DNA from: an uncultured Phascolarctobacterium sp.
Lineage (GTDB): Bacteria > Bacillota > Negativicutes > Acidaminococcales > Acidaminococcaceae
Length of the DNA stretch: 17,357 nucleotides
Reading direction: 5' to 3'
NCBI RefSeq assembly: GCF_900753045.1
Contig: NZ_CAADXO010000024.1
Location: forward strand, 1-17,357
Below are positions 5,855-13,121 of the stretch, one piece after another. Every line of letters starts with the position of its first letter. The stretch's first letter is position 1. Both the position numbers and the translations under genes were made by a program. Under the pieces are notes generated by a model. It saw only the letters and a list, made by a program, of their open reading frames with translations. It was not told the DNA's origin and made no database searches.

Positions 5855-6112
5855 TTACAGATTAACCTTGAGGAAAGCCTCTAAAGCTGCTGCTGCTGCA
5901 TCCTCGTCCGCACCCTCACAGGTAACGGTAATCTCTTCGCCCTTTTTAACGCCCAGGGCCATAACACCGAAGATACGCTTCAAATCACCTTTTTTAGCAC
6001 CCTTGGCAATTGTAGTAGTGCTGGCAAATTTTGCAGCCTCTTTGACGAGCAGTCCCGCCGGACGTGCATGGATGCCTGCTTCATCAGTAATAACATAAGT
6101 AAATTGTTTCAT
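5855..6112 (-). CDS. ptsH: HPr-family phosphocarrier protein
   Basis: This small cytoplasmic protein (85 residues) carries phosphate from Enzyme I to the EIIA domain of FruA. His15 sits in the canonical GIHARPAG motif (residues 13-20). The second conserved stretch reads LKRIFGVMALG, so position 46 is Arg where Gram-positive HPr has the regulatory Ser that HPr kinase phosphorylates. As far as I recall, this Ser-less type is also found in operon-linked HPr of other Clostridia and Negativicutes. It should work in transport but not in HPr(Ser-P)-CcpA catabolite repression. The ATG at 6112 follows a strong GGAGG. Its gene follows fruA after 86 nt and precedes ptsI by 36 nt. Confidence 0.95.
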   Translation of the reverse strand: MKQFTYVITDEAGIHARPAGLLVKEAAKFASTTTIAKGAKKGDLKRIFGVMALGVKKGEEITVTCEGADEDAAAAALEAFLKVNL

Positions 6113-6198
6113 TTTTATTTCCTCCGTTTCGCTAATAAAAATATTCTGCCGCTAAATCCCTAAAATCTTATTTTTGTTTTTATCTTTTTCTCTATCTT

Positions 6199-8100
6199 TT
6201 ATTCGTTCACGTTCTGTTTAACAAACCCCATAAGCACAGCTGCCAGCACACTTCCTGCTGCCAAAGCTGCAAAATACATCGGCCAGTTCTGCACTACGCC
6301 GAAAACAAACACGCCGCCATGCGGTGCCGGAACACTGCAGCCAAAGGCCATAGACAAAGCACCTGCCACACCGCTGCCCAAAGCACAGGTCGGAATTACA
6401 CGCAGCGGGTCACTTGCTGCGAAAGGAATAGCGCCTTCGGTAATGAAGGACAGACCCATAATAAAGTTGGTCACGCCGGACTGACGCTCCTTGGAAGTAA
6501 ATTTGCTCTTAAACAGCATAGTGCACAGTGCAATCGCCAGCGGCGGTACCATACCGCCAATCATAACGGAAGCCATAATCTCACTGCTTACGGCGCTGCC
6601 GTCAGCTGCAGCCAGAGAAGCGGTACCGAATACATAAGCTGCCTTGTTCAAAGGACCGCCGAAGTCGATGGACATCATAGCACCCAGCACAAAGCCCATG
6701 AGAACTTTACTGGTTGTGCTCATGCTTGCCAGCGCACCTGCCAGCCATTGGTTGAAGGCTGCAGTCGGCGGGTTGATAACGTAGGTCATCAAAATACCCA
6801 TAAGCAGCAGGCCGATAACAGGATACAGCAGAATCGGCTTCAGACCTTCCAAGCTGTCAGGCAGTACACTGAACACCTTGCGCAGTGCCAGGATCAGATA
6901 ACCGCCAATGAAGCCTGCAAACAGCGCGCCGAAGAAGCCGCTGCCGCCGGAGGCTGCCAAAAAACCGCCTACGATACCAAGCATCAGTGCCGGACGCTCG
7001 CCGATACTCATTGCGATATAGCCTGCCAGAATCGGCATCATCATGCTGAACGCCAGACCGCCGATATTCTTGAAGAAGGCTGCCAGCGGTGTGCCGCTGC
7101 CAAACTTAGCCGTGCCGGCAAATTCCATATCGAACATAAATGCCAATGCGATAAGAATACCGCCGCCGATTACAAACGGCAGCATGTGCGAAACGCCATT
7201 CATCAGATGCTTATAAATTTGTCTCCCCAGACTTTCCTCAGCATCTGCCACGCCACTTGTCGCCTCGCTGCCGCCCTTGCCTGCGTAAGCAGGAACATTA
7301 CCGCTCAGAATCTCCTCGATAAGCTCCTTCGGCTTGTTGATACCGTCAGCTACCTTAACGAAGATAACAGGCTTGCCTGCAAAGCGCTCCACAGGCACGT
7401 TCTTGTCTGCAGCCACAATAATGCCTTCGGCTTCTTCAATCTCTGCCGCCGTCAGCTTATTTTTTACGCCGCCGCTGCCATTGGTTTCAACCTTCATCGC
7501 AACGCCCAGCTTACCGGCCATCTCCTGCAAAGCCTCTGCTGCCATATAGGTATGTGCAATACCTGTCGGGCAGGCAGTAACAGCCAGCACCTTGCGCTGC
7601 TGCACAGGCTCTGCTGCCGGTGCTGCTTCCTCGTCTTCAAATTTTTCGTTTTCGTATTTGTCGATAACTGCCAAAAAGTCTTTGGCACTGCCGGCATTCA
7701 GCAGCTCACTGCGGAAATCATCATTCATCAGCAGCATGCTCAAGTGGCTCAGCACATCAAGATGCACATTATCCTTCGTATCAGGTGCAGCAATCAGGAA
7801 GAACAGCTTCGCAGGCTCTCCGTCCAGACTGTCGAAATCAACGCCGTCCTTTACCAACATGGCTGCCAGCCCCGGTGCCTTTACTGCGTTTGTCTTGGCA
7901 TGCGGAATGGCAATGCCCTCGCCGATACCGGTGCTGCCCTCCTCCTCACGGCGCAGCACACAGGCTCTGTATTCATCCTTATCAAGCAGATTACCGCCGC
8001 TCTCCATCAGCGTAATCAAATGCTCCAGCGCTGCTGCCTTATCCTTAGGCTGCGCATTAAGATCAATGCTTTCTACCTTCAGCAAATCAACTATTTTCAT
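6199..8100 (-). CDS. fruA: Fructose PTS permease EIIABC (FruA)
   Basis: This 633-residue protein imports fructose across the inner membrane and phosphorylates it to fructose-1-phosphate. Domains run A-B-C. EIIA occupies about 1-150, with the phospho-His at about 67 in GIAIPHAK. A charged linker (about 150-168) is rich in Glu, Ala and Pro. EIIB occupies about 169-270, with the phospho-Cys at about 177 in ACPTGIAHT. EIIC occupies about 295-633, with roughly nine or ten hydrophobic segments and typical pieces such as HMLPFVIGGG, FGGPLNKAAY, ITEGAIPFA and APHGGVFV. The one-chain A-B-C order matches Bacillus-type FruA rather than the E. coli FruA/FruB split. It lies 23 nt after fruK. A 640-codon + strand frame over this gene is a shadow of codon bias. 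Confidence 0.96.
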   Translation of the reverse strand: MKIVDLLKVESIDLNAQPKDKAAALEHLITLMESGGNLLDKDEYRACVLRREEEGSTGIGEGIAIPHAKTNAVKAPGLAAMLVKDGVDFDSLDGEPAKLFFLIAAPDTKDNVHLDVLSHLSMLLMNDDFRSELLNAGSAKDFLAVIDKYENEKFEDEEAAPAAEPVQQRKVLAVTACPTGIAHTYMAAEALQEMAGKLGVAMKVETNGSGGVKNKLTAAEIEEAEGIIVAADKNVPVERFAGKPVIFVKVADGINKPKELIEEILSGNVPAYAGKGGSEATSGVADAEESLGRQIYKHLMNGVSHMLPFVIGGGILIALAFMFDMEFAGTAKFGSGTPLAAFFKNIGGLAFSMMMPILAGYIAMSIGERPALMLGIVGGFLAASGGSGFFGALFAGFIGGYLILALRKVFSVLPDSLEGLKPILLYPVIGLLLMGILMTYVINPPTAAFNQWLAGALASMSTTSKVLMGFVLGAMMSIDFGGPLNKAAYVFGTASLAAADGSAVSSEIMASVMIGGMVPPLAIALCTMLFKSKFTSKERQSGVTNFIMGLSFITEGAIPFAASDPLRVIPTCALGSGVAGALSMAFGCSVPAPHGGVFVFGVVQNWPMYFAALAAGSVLAAVLMGFVKQNVNE

Positions 8101-8123
8101 CTTATTTTTTGCACCTTCTTTTT

Positions 8124-9041
8124 TTATTTATTAGTCACGCCCTGTAAAATAATTTTATCAATATCATCACTTGTTGCCAGCCAATCCTTAAACGCGCTTG
8201 CGCTGCCTGCGGCTACGCCAAGGCGCAGCGCTTCCTCATAATCCTGCGTTTTAAGATAGCCTGCCAAAAAGCCGGCCACCATACTGTCGCCTGCGCCGAC
8301 AGAATTTACCAGCTTACCCTTCGGTGAAGCCATCATATGCTGCCTGCCATTTTCGTCCAACAGTACAGCACCGTCCGCTCCACGCGAAACCAGCACATTA
8401 CGTGCTCCCTGCTGCTGCAGCTTCAGCGCAGCAGCAATAATATCCTCCTCATTCAGCAACGGTCCCCGACCAAAGAACTCTCCTAACTCCTCATGGTTTG
8501 GTTTGATTAAAAACGGCTTATATTTCAGCACCTTGAGCAGCAAATCGCCGGTAGCATCTACCACAACCCGTGTGCAAGCAGGCTGCAGCAGCTCCAGAAT
8601 CTGCTCATAAATATCATCCGGCAGCGAAGCGGGGATGCTTCCTGCCAGCACCAAAATATCATCCTGCGTCAGTCCCTGCAGCTTGGCGAAAAGCTTTTGC
8701 AGCTCTTCCTTGCTCAGCTGAGGTCCCTGACCGTTCAGCGCCGTTTCCGAGTCCGAAATAATCTTCGTATTAATGCGCGAGTAGCCTGTGCCGGCCTTAA
8801 TAAAATCACAGCGGCAGCCTGCCTCCTGCAGCAGGCGTTCTATCTCTGCACCGCTAAAACCGGCCGTAAAGCCTAAGGCTACCGATTGCAGCCCCAAATT
8901 TTGCAGTACCAGCGAAACATTGATTCCCTTGCCACCCGGATATATATTTTCTGCTTGGGTGCGGTTAATCTCGCCTACTGCAAAACCATCAACCTTTACC
9001 ACATAATCCAAGGAAGGGTTAAAGGTTACAGTGTAAATCAA
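8124..9041 (-). CDS. fruK: 1-phosphofructokinase
   Basis: This 305-residue PfkB/ribokinase-family enzyme phosphorylates fructose-1-phosphate (the FruA product) with ATP to fructose-1,6-bisphosphate. The N-terminus MIYTVTFNPSLDYVV has the conserved NPSLD substrate motif. GGKGINVS at about 36-43 is the first PfkB signature, and NSVGAGDSMVAGF carries the second, with catalytic Asp at about 252 and the anion hole GAGD. KPNHEEL at about 180 is also typical. The length matches the family. Its ATG overlaps the fruR stop by 4 bp (ATGA), indicating translational coupling. Genomic neighbours fruR and fruA make the 1-phosphofructokinase role much more likely than tagatose-6-phosphate kinase. Confidence 0.95.
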   Translation of the reverse strand: MIYTVTFNPSLDYVVKVDGFAVGEINRTQAENIYPGGKGINVSLVLQNLGLQSVALGFTAGFSGAEIERLLQEAGCRCDFIKAGTGYSRINTKIISDSETALNGQGPQLSKEELQKLFAKLQGLTQDDILVLAGSIPASLPDDIYEQILELLQPACTRVVVDATGDLLLKVLKYKPFLIKPNHEELGEFFGRGPLLNEEDIIAAALKLQQQGARNVLVSRGADGAVLLDENGRQHMMASPKGKLVNSVGAGDSMVAGFLAGYLKTQDYEEALRLGVAAGSASAFKDWLATSDDIDKIILQGVTNK

Positions 9042-9790
9042 AGCACAATCACCTCCGTATGCTGCTTATAGGACTTAACGTTCAAGCCCTCCTGCGCAGC
9101 TGTAATAATCACGCCCTTGGACAACGGGCCGAAGGACACGTTCGACAGCGCCTCAAACTTGCTGGCATCCGCCAATACATAGCATTTACGGCAATGCTCC
9201 ATCGCCACGCGCTTATTCATGGCCTCTTCTATATCAGGAGTTGTGAAGCCCTCTTCCACTGTAATGCCGTTCGTTCCGAAAAAGCCCTTGCTGAAATGAT
9301 AATGCTGCAGGGAAGCAACCGCCTCCGTACCGATTACCGCATCAGTTGTCGCCTTTACACGTCCTGCAAGCAACAGAGTTTTCAGGCCGCGCTGCGCCAG
9401 CTTCTGCGCCAGCGTAATGCCGTTCGTTACATAAACAGCATCCTTTTCCGTCAGGTAGGTTGCCAGCTGCTCGGTTGTCGAGCCTGCATCAAGAAAAATA
9501 AAATCGTTGGGACGCACCAGTGTTGCCGCATACGCAGCAATTGTACGCTTATCTTCAATGTTACGACTGTATTTTTCCTGCATATTACGCTCCTGCACAG
9601 GCTCCGCCTCGCGCACAGCAGTCGCACCGCCATGCACCTTGCGTACCTTGCCCAAGCTGTCCAGCTGCACCAAATCACGGCGGATAGTGGACTCAGAGGT
9701 TTCCAGAAGCCTTGCCAGCTCCGGTACTGTCGCCGCACCGTCACGCGTGACAATGCGGACAATTTCTTCAAATCTTTCTTGTGTTAGCAT
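9038..9790 (-). CDS. fruR: DeoR-family regulator of the fructose operon
   Basis: This 250-residue protein has an N-terminal DeoR-type winged HTH (about 1-57: TVPELARLLETSESTIRRDL then GKVRKVHGGA) and a C-terminal sugar-phosphate-sensing domain related to ribose-5-phosphate isomerase (about 75-235, with DAGSTTEQLA and the GTNGIT/EEGFTTPDIEEA stretch). Members usually repress sugar operons and are released by a phosphorylated intermediate, here probably fructose-1-phosphate. The start at 9790 is chosen because GAGGAG lies 8 nt upstream; an upstream ATG at 9796 is too close to it, and one at 9841 has no site and lies in the promoter. It is the first gene of the operon and probably controls itself through the TGCAGAT boxes upstream. 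Confidence 0.92.
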   Translation of the reverse strand: MLTQERFEEIVRIVTRDGAATVPELARLLETSESTIRRDLVQLDSLGKVRKVHGGATAVREAEPVQERNMQEKYSRNIEDKRTIAAYAATLVRPNDFIFLDAGSTTEQLATYLTEKDAVYVTNGITLAQKLAQRGLKTLLLAGRVKATTDAVIGTEAVASLQHYHFSKGFFGTNGITVEEGFTTPDIEEAMNKRVAMEHCRKCYVLADASKFEALSNVSFGPLSKGVIITAAQEGLNVKSYKQHTEVIVL

Positions 9791-9804
9791 GAGCATCTCT
9801 CCTC

Positions 9805-9888
9805 TTGCAGATATTATATAACCATTTTTACGCAAAATCAATTATTTTTGAGCAAGAATCTGCATTTTTTTGAATTTTTTTGCAGATT
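9805..9888. promoter_or_regulatory. Three TGCAGAT boxes, probable FruR operators
   Basis: ATCTGCA at 9858-9864 and TGCAGAT at 9881-9887 form an inverted pair with perfect 8-bp arms (AATCTGCA...TGCAGATT), upstream of the -35. A third copy, TGCAGAT at 9806-9812, covers the predicted transcription start beside the -10. Boxes on both sides of the promoter fit DeoR-type repression by looping or blocking, with FruR as the natural ligand. Confidence 0.65.
9813..9841 (-). promoter_or_regulatory. Promoter of the fru-pts operon
   Basis: On the - strand TTGATT (9841-9836) is followed by 17 nt and TATAAT (9818-9813). Transcription would start near 9806, giving a leader of about 16 nt before the fruR ATG. 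Confidence 0.8.
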
Positions 9889-9911
9889 ATCTTCAGCACT
9901 TCCAAGGCAAA

Positions 9912-9950
9912 GAAAAATGGATGCCTCTCCTATAGCAGAGAAACATCCAT
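9912..9950 (-). terminator. Terminator of the thioesterase-CofE-like cluster
   Basis: On the - strand ATGGATG (9950-9944) pairs with CATCCAT (9923-9917), an inner CTCT/AGAG extends the stem, and five T follow. It lies about 50 nt after the last gene of the cluster and just upstream of the fru operator region. Confidence 0.75.
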
Positions 9951-10000
9951 CATAAAGTATCATTTATATAATTTTAAAGGCAGTGCATAAAAGCGTCAGC

Positions 10001-10528
10001 TTATTTTACCAAAGCACGCATTTCATCCGCAGTTAGAGTAAAGTATTCTTTTACGGTATAAAGCTCACGGCGACCGCGGCAATCGGCAAACAAAGCAACA
10101 TCAACATCAGGAATATTTTCCATTGCTTCCTCTAAGCTCTTGCCGTTTTTGGCATAAGCCTCAAAGCGCAGGACAAATTTTTCGCCGGTACCTGCGGGAA
10201 CCAGCATTGCTTCAAAATAATCATCCTCGCGCAGATAGCCCTCACGGTTAACCTTGCCGCGCAGCAACACATCACTATACTGCTCCTGAGGCAGATAAAT
10301 ACGCATATAAGCATCCAGAATAGTACCTTCCTGCTTGCCTACGTTATCAAAAGGTACCTCTAAGGAAAAATCAATTCTGTCGGCATATACCTTATCCAAA
10401 ACAGCCTTAGTGCGCTGTTTTACCAACAAACGCATTACAGCATCACCCTGAATAGAAATATATACACCTACAATTATAACGCCCAAAATCAACAGTCCTA
10501 CAAGGACTCCCACAATCGTCATCAGCAT
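10001..10528 (-). CDS. Membrane-anchored protein of unknown function
   Basis: I do not recognise this 175-residue protein. It has one strong N-terminal hydrophobic segment (about residues 3-25) followed directly by a soluble, mixed-charge part with no cysteine motif. Near the membrane is a Lys/Arg-rich stretch (VKQRTKAVLDKVYADR, 36-51), followed by alternating short beta-like segments such as LLRGKVNREG and FVLRFEAYAK. That would fit a single beta-rich domain held at the inner membrane, facing either side. Its ATG at 10528 has GGGGGAAG upstream and starts 12 nt after the stop of the CofE-like gene, so it is very probably co-transcribed with it. Function is unknown; conserved linkage to the CofE-like gene would be the best clue. 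Confidence 0.8.
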   Translation of the reverse strand: MLMTIVGVLVGLLILGVIIVGVYISIQGDAVMRLLVKQRTKAVLDKVYADRIDFSLEVPFDNVGKQEGTILDAYMRIYLPQEQYSDVLLRGKVNREGYLREDDYFEAMLVPAGTGEKFVLRFEAYAKNGKSLEEAMENIPDVDVALFADCRGRRELYTVKEYFTLTADEMRALVK

Positions 10529-10540
10529 TTTGCTTCCCCC

Positions 10541-11185
10541 TTACGCCTTATGATAATCCTTGATAATGCAGATTGGTGTTTTTTCACTGCCGTTGCCAAA
10601 AGGATTATCAATGAGGATTTCCGCAACCTTATCAGGATCAACACCCTTGGACCAGCCAAGTACAGCGGAACGCTTTAAATCGTTAACGTCTGCAATAGCA
10701 GCGCCATAGCAGCCGCAAGCCTTGGTAATTGCTTCGGCAACCTTTTCCGGTTCTGCCGGACCGTAAACAATATGCTTGTCATACGGAGGCATCGTGCCGG
10801 TAACATCATCAATCAGGCGTGCCTGCTTGCCTGCCATGCGGTAGAAGGTACCGCTTACGCCTACGCATTTAGCAGCAAAGCCGCAAATTACTGCCCACAG
10901 AACGCGCGCACCGCCTTCTGCGTCAATCAGGGACTGCATGCTGTACCAGCTGCTGATACTGCCCTTGGCCGGGAACAGATGCGACAGCACCTTAGCCAGC
11001 GGTCCCGGATGGAACTCCTCGCAGCGCATTGCTCTGCCCTGGGTAATTGCTACTACGCTCTCAGCAGTGCAGACAACATCGTTAGGGCCGATTTTATCCT
11101 TGGCATATTCCAGAATAGCATCACAGATATCATCGTGATGAGTCAAAATTCTTGTCGGCACAGGAACAATCTTATATTTTTCCAT
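10541..11185 (-). CDS. CofE-like protein (F420-0:gamma-glutamyl ligase superfamily)
   Basis: The 214-residue protein resembles the CofE / F420-0:L-glutamate ligase superfamily (COG1478). Supporting features are an N-terminal PVPTRILTHHDDI (8-20), like the CofE VkTR-x-I-x-x-g-DDl motif, then NDVVCTAESVVAITQGR (35-51), like its second motif, and an Ala/Gly-rich central part. Classical CofE adds glutamates to coenzyme F420-0 using GTP. This copy is shorter and its C-terminal half (GVSGTFYRMAG, RLIDDVTG, VLGWSKGV) diverges, and no other F420 genes are present here, so the true substrate is unknown. The start at 11185 is preferred: it has GGAGGAG ten nt upstream, overlapping the end of the thioesterase gene, whereas an upstream in-frame ATG lies inside that gene. 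It sits between the thioesterase and an unknown membrane protein. Confidence 0.65.
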   Translation of the reverse strand: MEKYKIVPVPTRILTHHDDICDAILEYAKDKIGPNDVVCTAESVVAITQGRAMRCEEFHPGPLAKVLSHLFPAKGSISSWYSMQSLIDAEGGARVLWAVICGFAAKCVGVSGTFYRMAGKQARLIDDVTGTMPPYDKHIVYGPAEPEKVAEAITKACGCYGAAIADVNDLKRSAVLGWSKGVDPDKVAEILIDNPFGNGSEKTPICIIKDYHKA

Positions 11186-11189
11186 ACTC

Positions 11190-11615
11190 TCACATCTCCT
11201 CCGCAGCTTTATCCGCTGCATATACCTTCTGAATTTTATCATACCATTCAGGCTTCAGACGGACAATGTGGCCTTCATTATCGGTAAACACATTGCGCGT
11301 ATGTCCTTCAACCGCTACAGCGCCGTCGCGCAGACGGATAACAGTATAATCAAATTCCATTTTTGCTTTATTAAAGGCACTCATTTTTACCTGCACTTCA
11401 AAATCATCATCAAAGGTACAGGAATTTTTATACTTGGCACGTACCTCGGTAATCGGGAAAATAACGCCATCTGCCATCAGCTCGCCAAGGGAAATACCGC
11501 AGGCACGCAGATATGCTACACGTCCCATTTCAAACCAACGCAGATAGTTGGCATGATGCACAACACCCATCATATCAGTTTCAACAAAACGCACCTTATC
11601 TCGTATTGTAATCAT
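11190..11615 (-). CDS. Acyl-CoA thioesterase, hotdog fold (YbgC/4HBT type)
   Basis: This 141-residue cytoplasmic protein has the 4-hydroxybenzoyl-CoA thioesterase-type hotdog fold, which hydrolyses acyl-CoA or acyl-ACP thioesters. The signature VRFVETDMMGVVHHANYLRW lies at residues 8-27 and includes the catalytic Asp at 14 and the HxNY stretch. A helix with FEMGRVAYL follows, and later strands (EVRAKYKNSC, EFDYTVIRL) complete the fold. Length is typical. The ATG at 11615 follows AAGGAG by 5 nt. The stop codon lies 4 nt before the start of the CofE-like gene. The substrate is unknown; short-chain acyl-CoA or acyl-ACP is usual for YbgC relatives. It is the first gene of the three-gene cluster. 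Confidence 0.92.
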   Translation of the reverse strand: MITIRDKVRFVETDMMGVVHHANYLRWFEMGRVAYLRACGISLGELMADGVIFPITEVRAKYKNSCTFDDDFEVQVKMSAFNKAKMEFDYTVIRLRDGAVAVEGHTRNVFTDNEGHIVRLKPEWYDKIQKVYAADKAAEEM

Positions 11616-11674
11616 AAATTCTCCTTTTCATCTTCAAGGCTTCTTGCATCTAACAGGCTTACAATCAATTTATT

Positions 11675-11700
11675 ATTATAGCACTTTTAGCGCCAAGTGC
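11675..11700 (-). promoter_or_regulatory. Possible promoter with overlapping inverted repeat for the thioesterase cluster
   Basis: TATAAT (11680-11675, - strand) is preceded at 17 nt by TAGGCA, a poor -35. A 6-bp inverted repeat (GCACTT 11681-11686, AAGTGC 11695-11700) fills the spacer and could be an operator or a weak terminator hairpin for the upstream permease gene. Confidence 0.4.
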
Positions 11701-11710
11701 CTAACAAATC

Positions 11711-12838
11711 TTATAAATTATGTAAATTTTTCTCTGCCAGCAGATGCTTAACTTTTTCAGCCAGCAAAGCATAAAGCACAGAAAACAGCGGTACGCAGAC
11801 AATCATACCGGCAACACCGCCAATGCTTGCACCAATCGTCACCGCCGCCAGCACCCACAGCTCCGAAAGACCAACTGCCTTGCCCACAATCTTAGGATAA
11901 AGCAAGTCAGCCTCAATGCGCTGCAGCACAATGTATAATATAATAAAATACCAAATTTTCTCCGGTGCTGCCACCAGTATTAAAAAACAGCCGATAAGAG
12001 CACTGATTAATGTACCGAGAATCGGTATCAGGCTCAGCACTGCCACCAGCAGCGAAATTACCGTCGCATAGGGAAAGCCGCAAAGCTTCATGCTGACGAA
12101 ATACATCACGCCCAAAAGCAGCGCCACTACTAACTGTCCGCCTACAAAGCCGCGGAAAATCTGCTCTGCCGTCTGCAAAACATGCAGAACATAAGCAGCA
12201 CGCTCCTTCGAGCAGAAAGCAAAAATTACGCATTTAAAGTTGCGCACCAGTCGATGCTTTTCCAGCAGACAATAGATTGCTACTACAAAACCGATAACAC
12301 AGCTTGTAAGCACCTCCAGAACGGAGGCCGTTGCCAAAAACGTCTGCTCCAGCAAAAGACGCTTGTTGTTCTGCAGATAATTAAGCATCGTCTGATAAAC
12401 TTCTTTAGCCTGCGCCTGCACCACAGCCAGTTCGTCTGCGGAGAAGGAAAGCTCCTGCGCCTTCTGCTGCAGATAAATATTCAGCTTGACCAGCGCCGGC
12501 GGCAGCATCTTGACAAGCATTTTCATACTGGCGTGCAGCTCGGGCACAATCGTCAGCACAAAGAAGGCTAAAAAGCCGATAATGATTGCAAGGCTCAAAA
12601 GCAGGCACACTGGGCGCTCGAAACGCGATACCACGCTCTGCTTAAAAATTCTGCGCCAATATTGTTCCAGCTTGTTCATCAGCACGTTGACGATAAAAGC
12701 CATACAACCACCAATGACAAACGGCAGCAAAATATCATATAAACCTGCCAGCAGCTTTAGGCTAACATTGTAATTCCACAGCGCCCAAATCAGCACTATT
12801 GCAAAGGCCAGCAGACAATACGGATTTCTTTCTTTCAT
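11711..12838 (-). CDS. AI-2E family transporter (YdiK/TqsA/PerM type permease)
   Basis: This 375-residue inner-membrane protein matches the AI-2E transporter family (PF01594). It has an N-terminal pair of hydrophobic segments (about 9-26 and 34-55), a further one (about 85-105), a soluble amphipathic middle (about 105-155), and a hydrophobic C-terminal half with the family pattern SLIPILGTLISAL, RIEADLLYPKIVGKAVGL and GGVAGMIVCVPLF. Characterised relatives have been linked to autoinducer-2 export or to Na+(Li+)/H+ antiport, but most have unknown cargo. The ATG at 12838 has AGAGG six nt upstream; a TTG two codons earlier is less likely. It forms a single-gene unit with its own promoter, ending 95 nt before the thioesterase gene. 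Confidence 0.92.
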   Translation of the reverse strand: MKERNPYCLLAFAIVLIWALWNYNVSLKLLAGLYDILLPFVIGGCMAFIVNVLMNKLEQYWRRIFKQSVVSRFERPVCLLLSLAIIIGFLAFFVLTIVPELHASMKMLVKMLPPALVKLNIYLQQKAQELSFSADELAVVQAQAKEVYQTMLNYLQNNKRLLLEQTFLATASVLEVLTSCVIGFVVAIYCLLEKHRLVRNFKCVIFAFCSKERAAYVLHVLQTAEQIFRGFVGGQLVVALLLGVMYFVSMKLCGFPYATVISLLVAVLSLIPILGTLISALIGCFLILVAAPEKIWYFIILYIVLQRIEADLLYPKIVGKAVGLSELWVLAAVTIGASIGGVAGMIVCVPLFSVLYALLAEKVKHLLAEKNLHNL

Positions 12839-12858
12839 AAGCAACCTCTATTCAAAGC

Positions 12859-12881
12859 GCATGTCCAAAGGTAATACATGC
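12859..12881. repeat. Inverted repeat in the leader of the AI-2E gene
   Basis: GCATGT (12859-12864) and ACATGC (12876-12881) are perfect 6-bp arms with an 11-nt gap, placed just downstream of the predicted transcription start and 21 nt upstream of the ATG. Possible operator or leader hairpin. Confidence 0.3.
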
Positions 12882-12900
12882 TTATTAAATTAATAATATT

Positions 12901-12929
12901 ATTGTAACATATAAGAGCGCGCAAGACAA
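12901..12929 (-). promoter_or_regulatory. Promoter of the AI-2E transporter gene
   Basis: On the - strand TTGTCT (12929-12924) is followed by 17 nt and TACAAT (12906-12901). The AT palindrome AATAATATTATT (12892-12903) overlaps the -10 and start region. Confidence 0.65.
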
Positions 12930-12945
12930 AAAAGAAGGCTTTTCT

Positions 12946-12974
12946 TTGCATAAGTTTCACATCTGTGGTATAAT
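12946..12974 (+). promoter_or_regulatory. Promoter of tRNA-Arg(CCG)
   Basis: TTGCAT at 12946-12951 is followed by 17 nt and TATAAT at 12969-12974, placing the start a few bases before the tRNA. It diverges from the AI-2E promoter. Confidence 0.75.
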
Positions 12975-12989
12975 TCCATTGTAGTTTTT

Positions 12990-13064
12990 GCGCCTGTAGC
13001 TCAGTGGATAGAGCAATGGTCTCCGGAACCGTGTGCGGAGGTTCGATTCCTCTCAGGCGCACCA
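12990..13064 (+). tRNA. tRNA-Arg (anticodon CCG)
   Basis: The acceptor arms GCGCCTG and CAGGCGC pair fully. The D-arm is GCTC...GAGC. The anticodon stem ATGGT/ACCGT (one T-G) has loop CTCCGGA, giving anticodon CCG. The T-arm contains GAGGTTCGATTCCTC. The discriminator is A and CCA is encoded at 13062-13064. It reads the CGG arginine codon. Confidence 0.96.
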
Positions 13065-13075
13065 AACAAAAAAGT

Positions 13076-13110
13076 ACCGCTAAAGCTTTTGAAGGCTTTA
13101 GCGGTTTTTT
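13076..13110. terminator. Terminator of tRNA-Arg(CCG), probably shared with the HipA-like gene
   Basis: ACCGCTAAAGC (13076-13086) pairs exactly with GCTTTAGCGGT (13095-13105), followed by T6 on the + strand. On the - strand the hairpin follows the stop of the HipA-like gene by about 17 nt and is followed by ACTTTTTT, so it likely ends both convergent transcripts. Confidence 0.85.
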
Positions 13111-13121
13111 GATGCTCATTT

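Noticed and set aside
6319..8241. 640-codon + strand open frame opposite fruA
   Set aside because: It is antisense to an unmistakable EIIABC gene. Its composition (rich in Cys, His, Gln, Arg) is an artefact of GC-rich codon use on the other strand.
12835..13119. 94-codon - strand open frame reading RLRGIEPPHTVPETIALSTELQ
   Set aside because: This is the well-known false translation of the antisense strand of a tRNA gene; it crosses tRNA-Arg(CCG) and its promoter.
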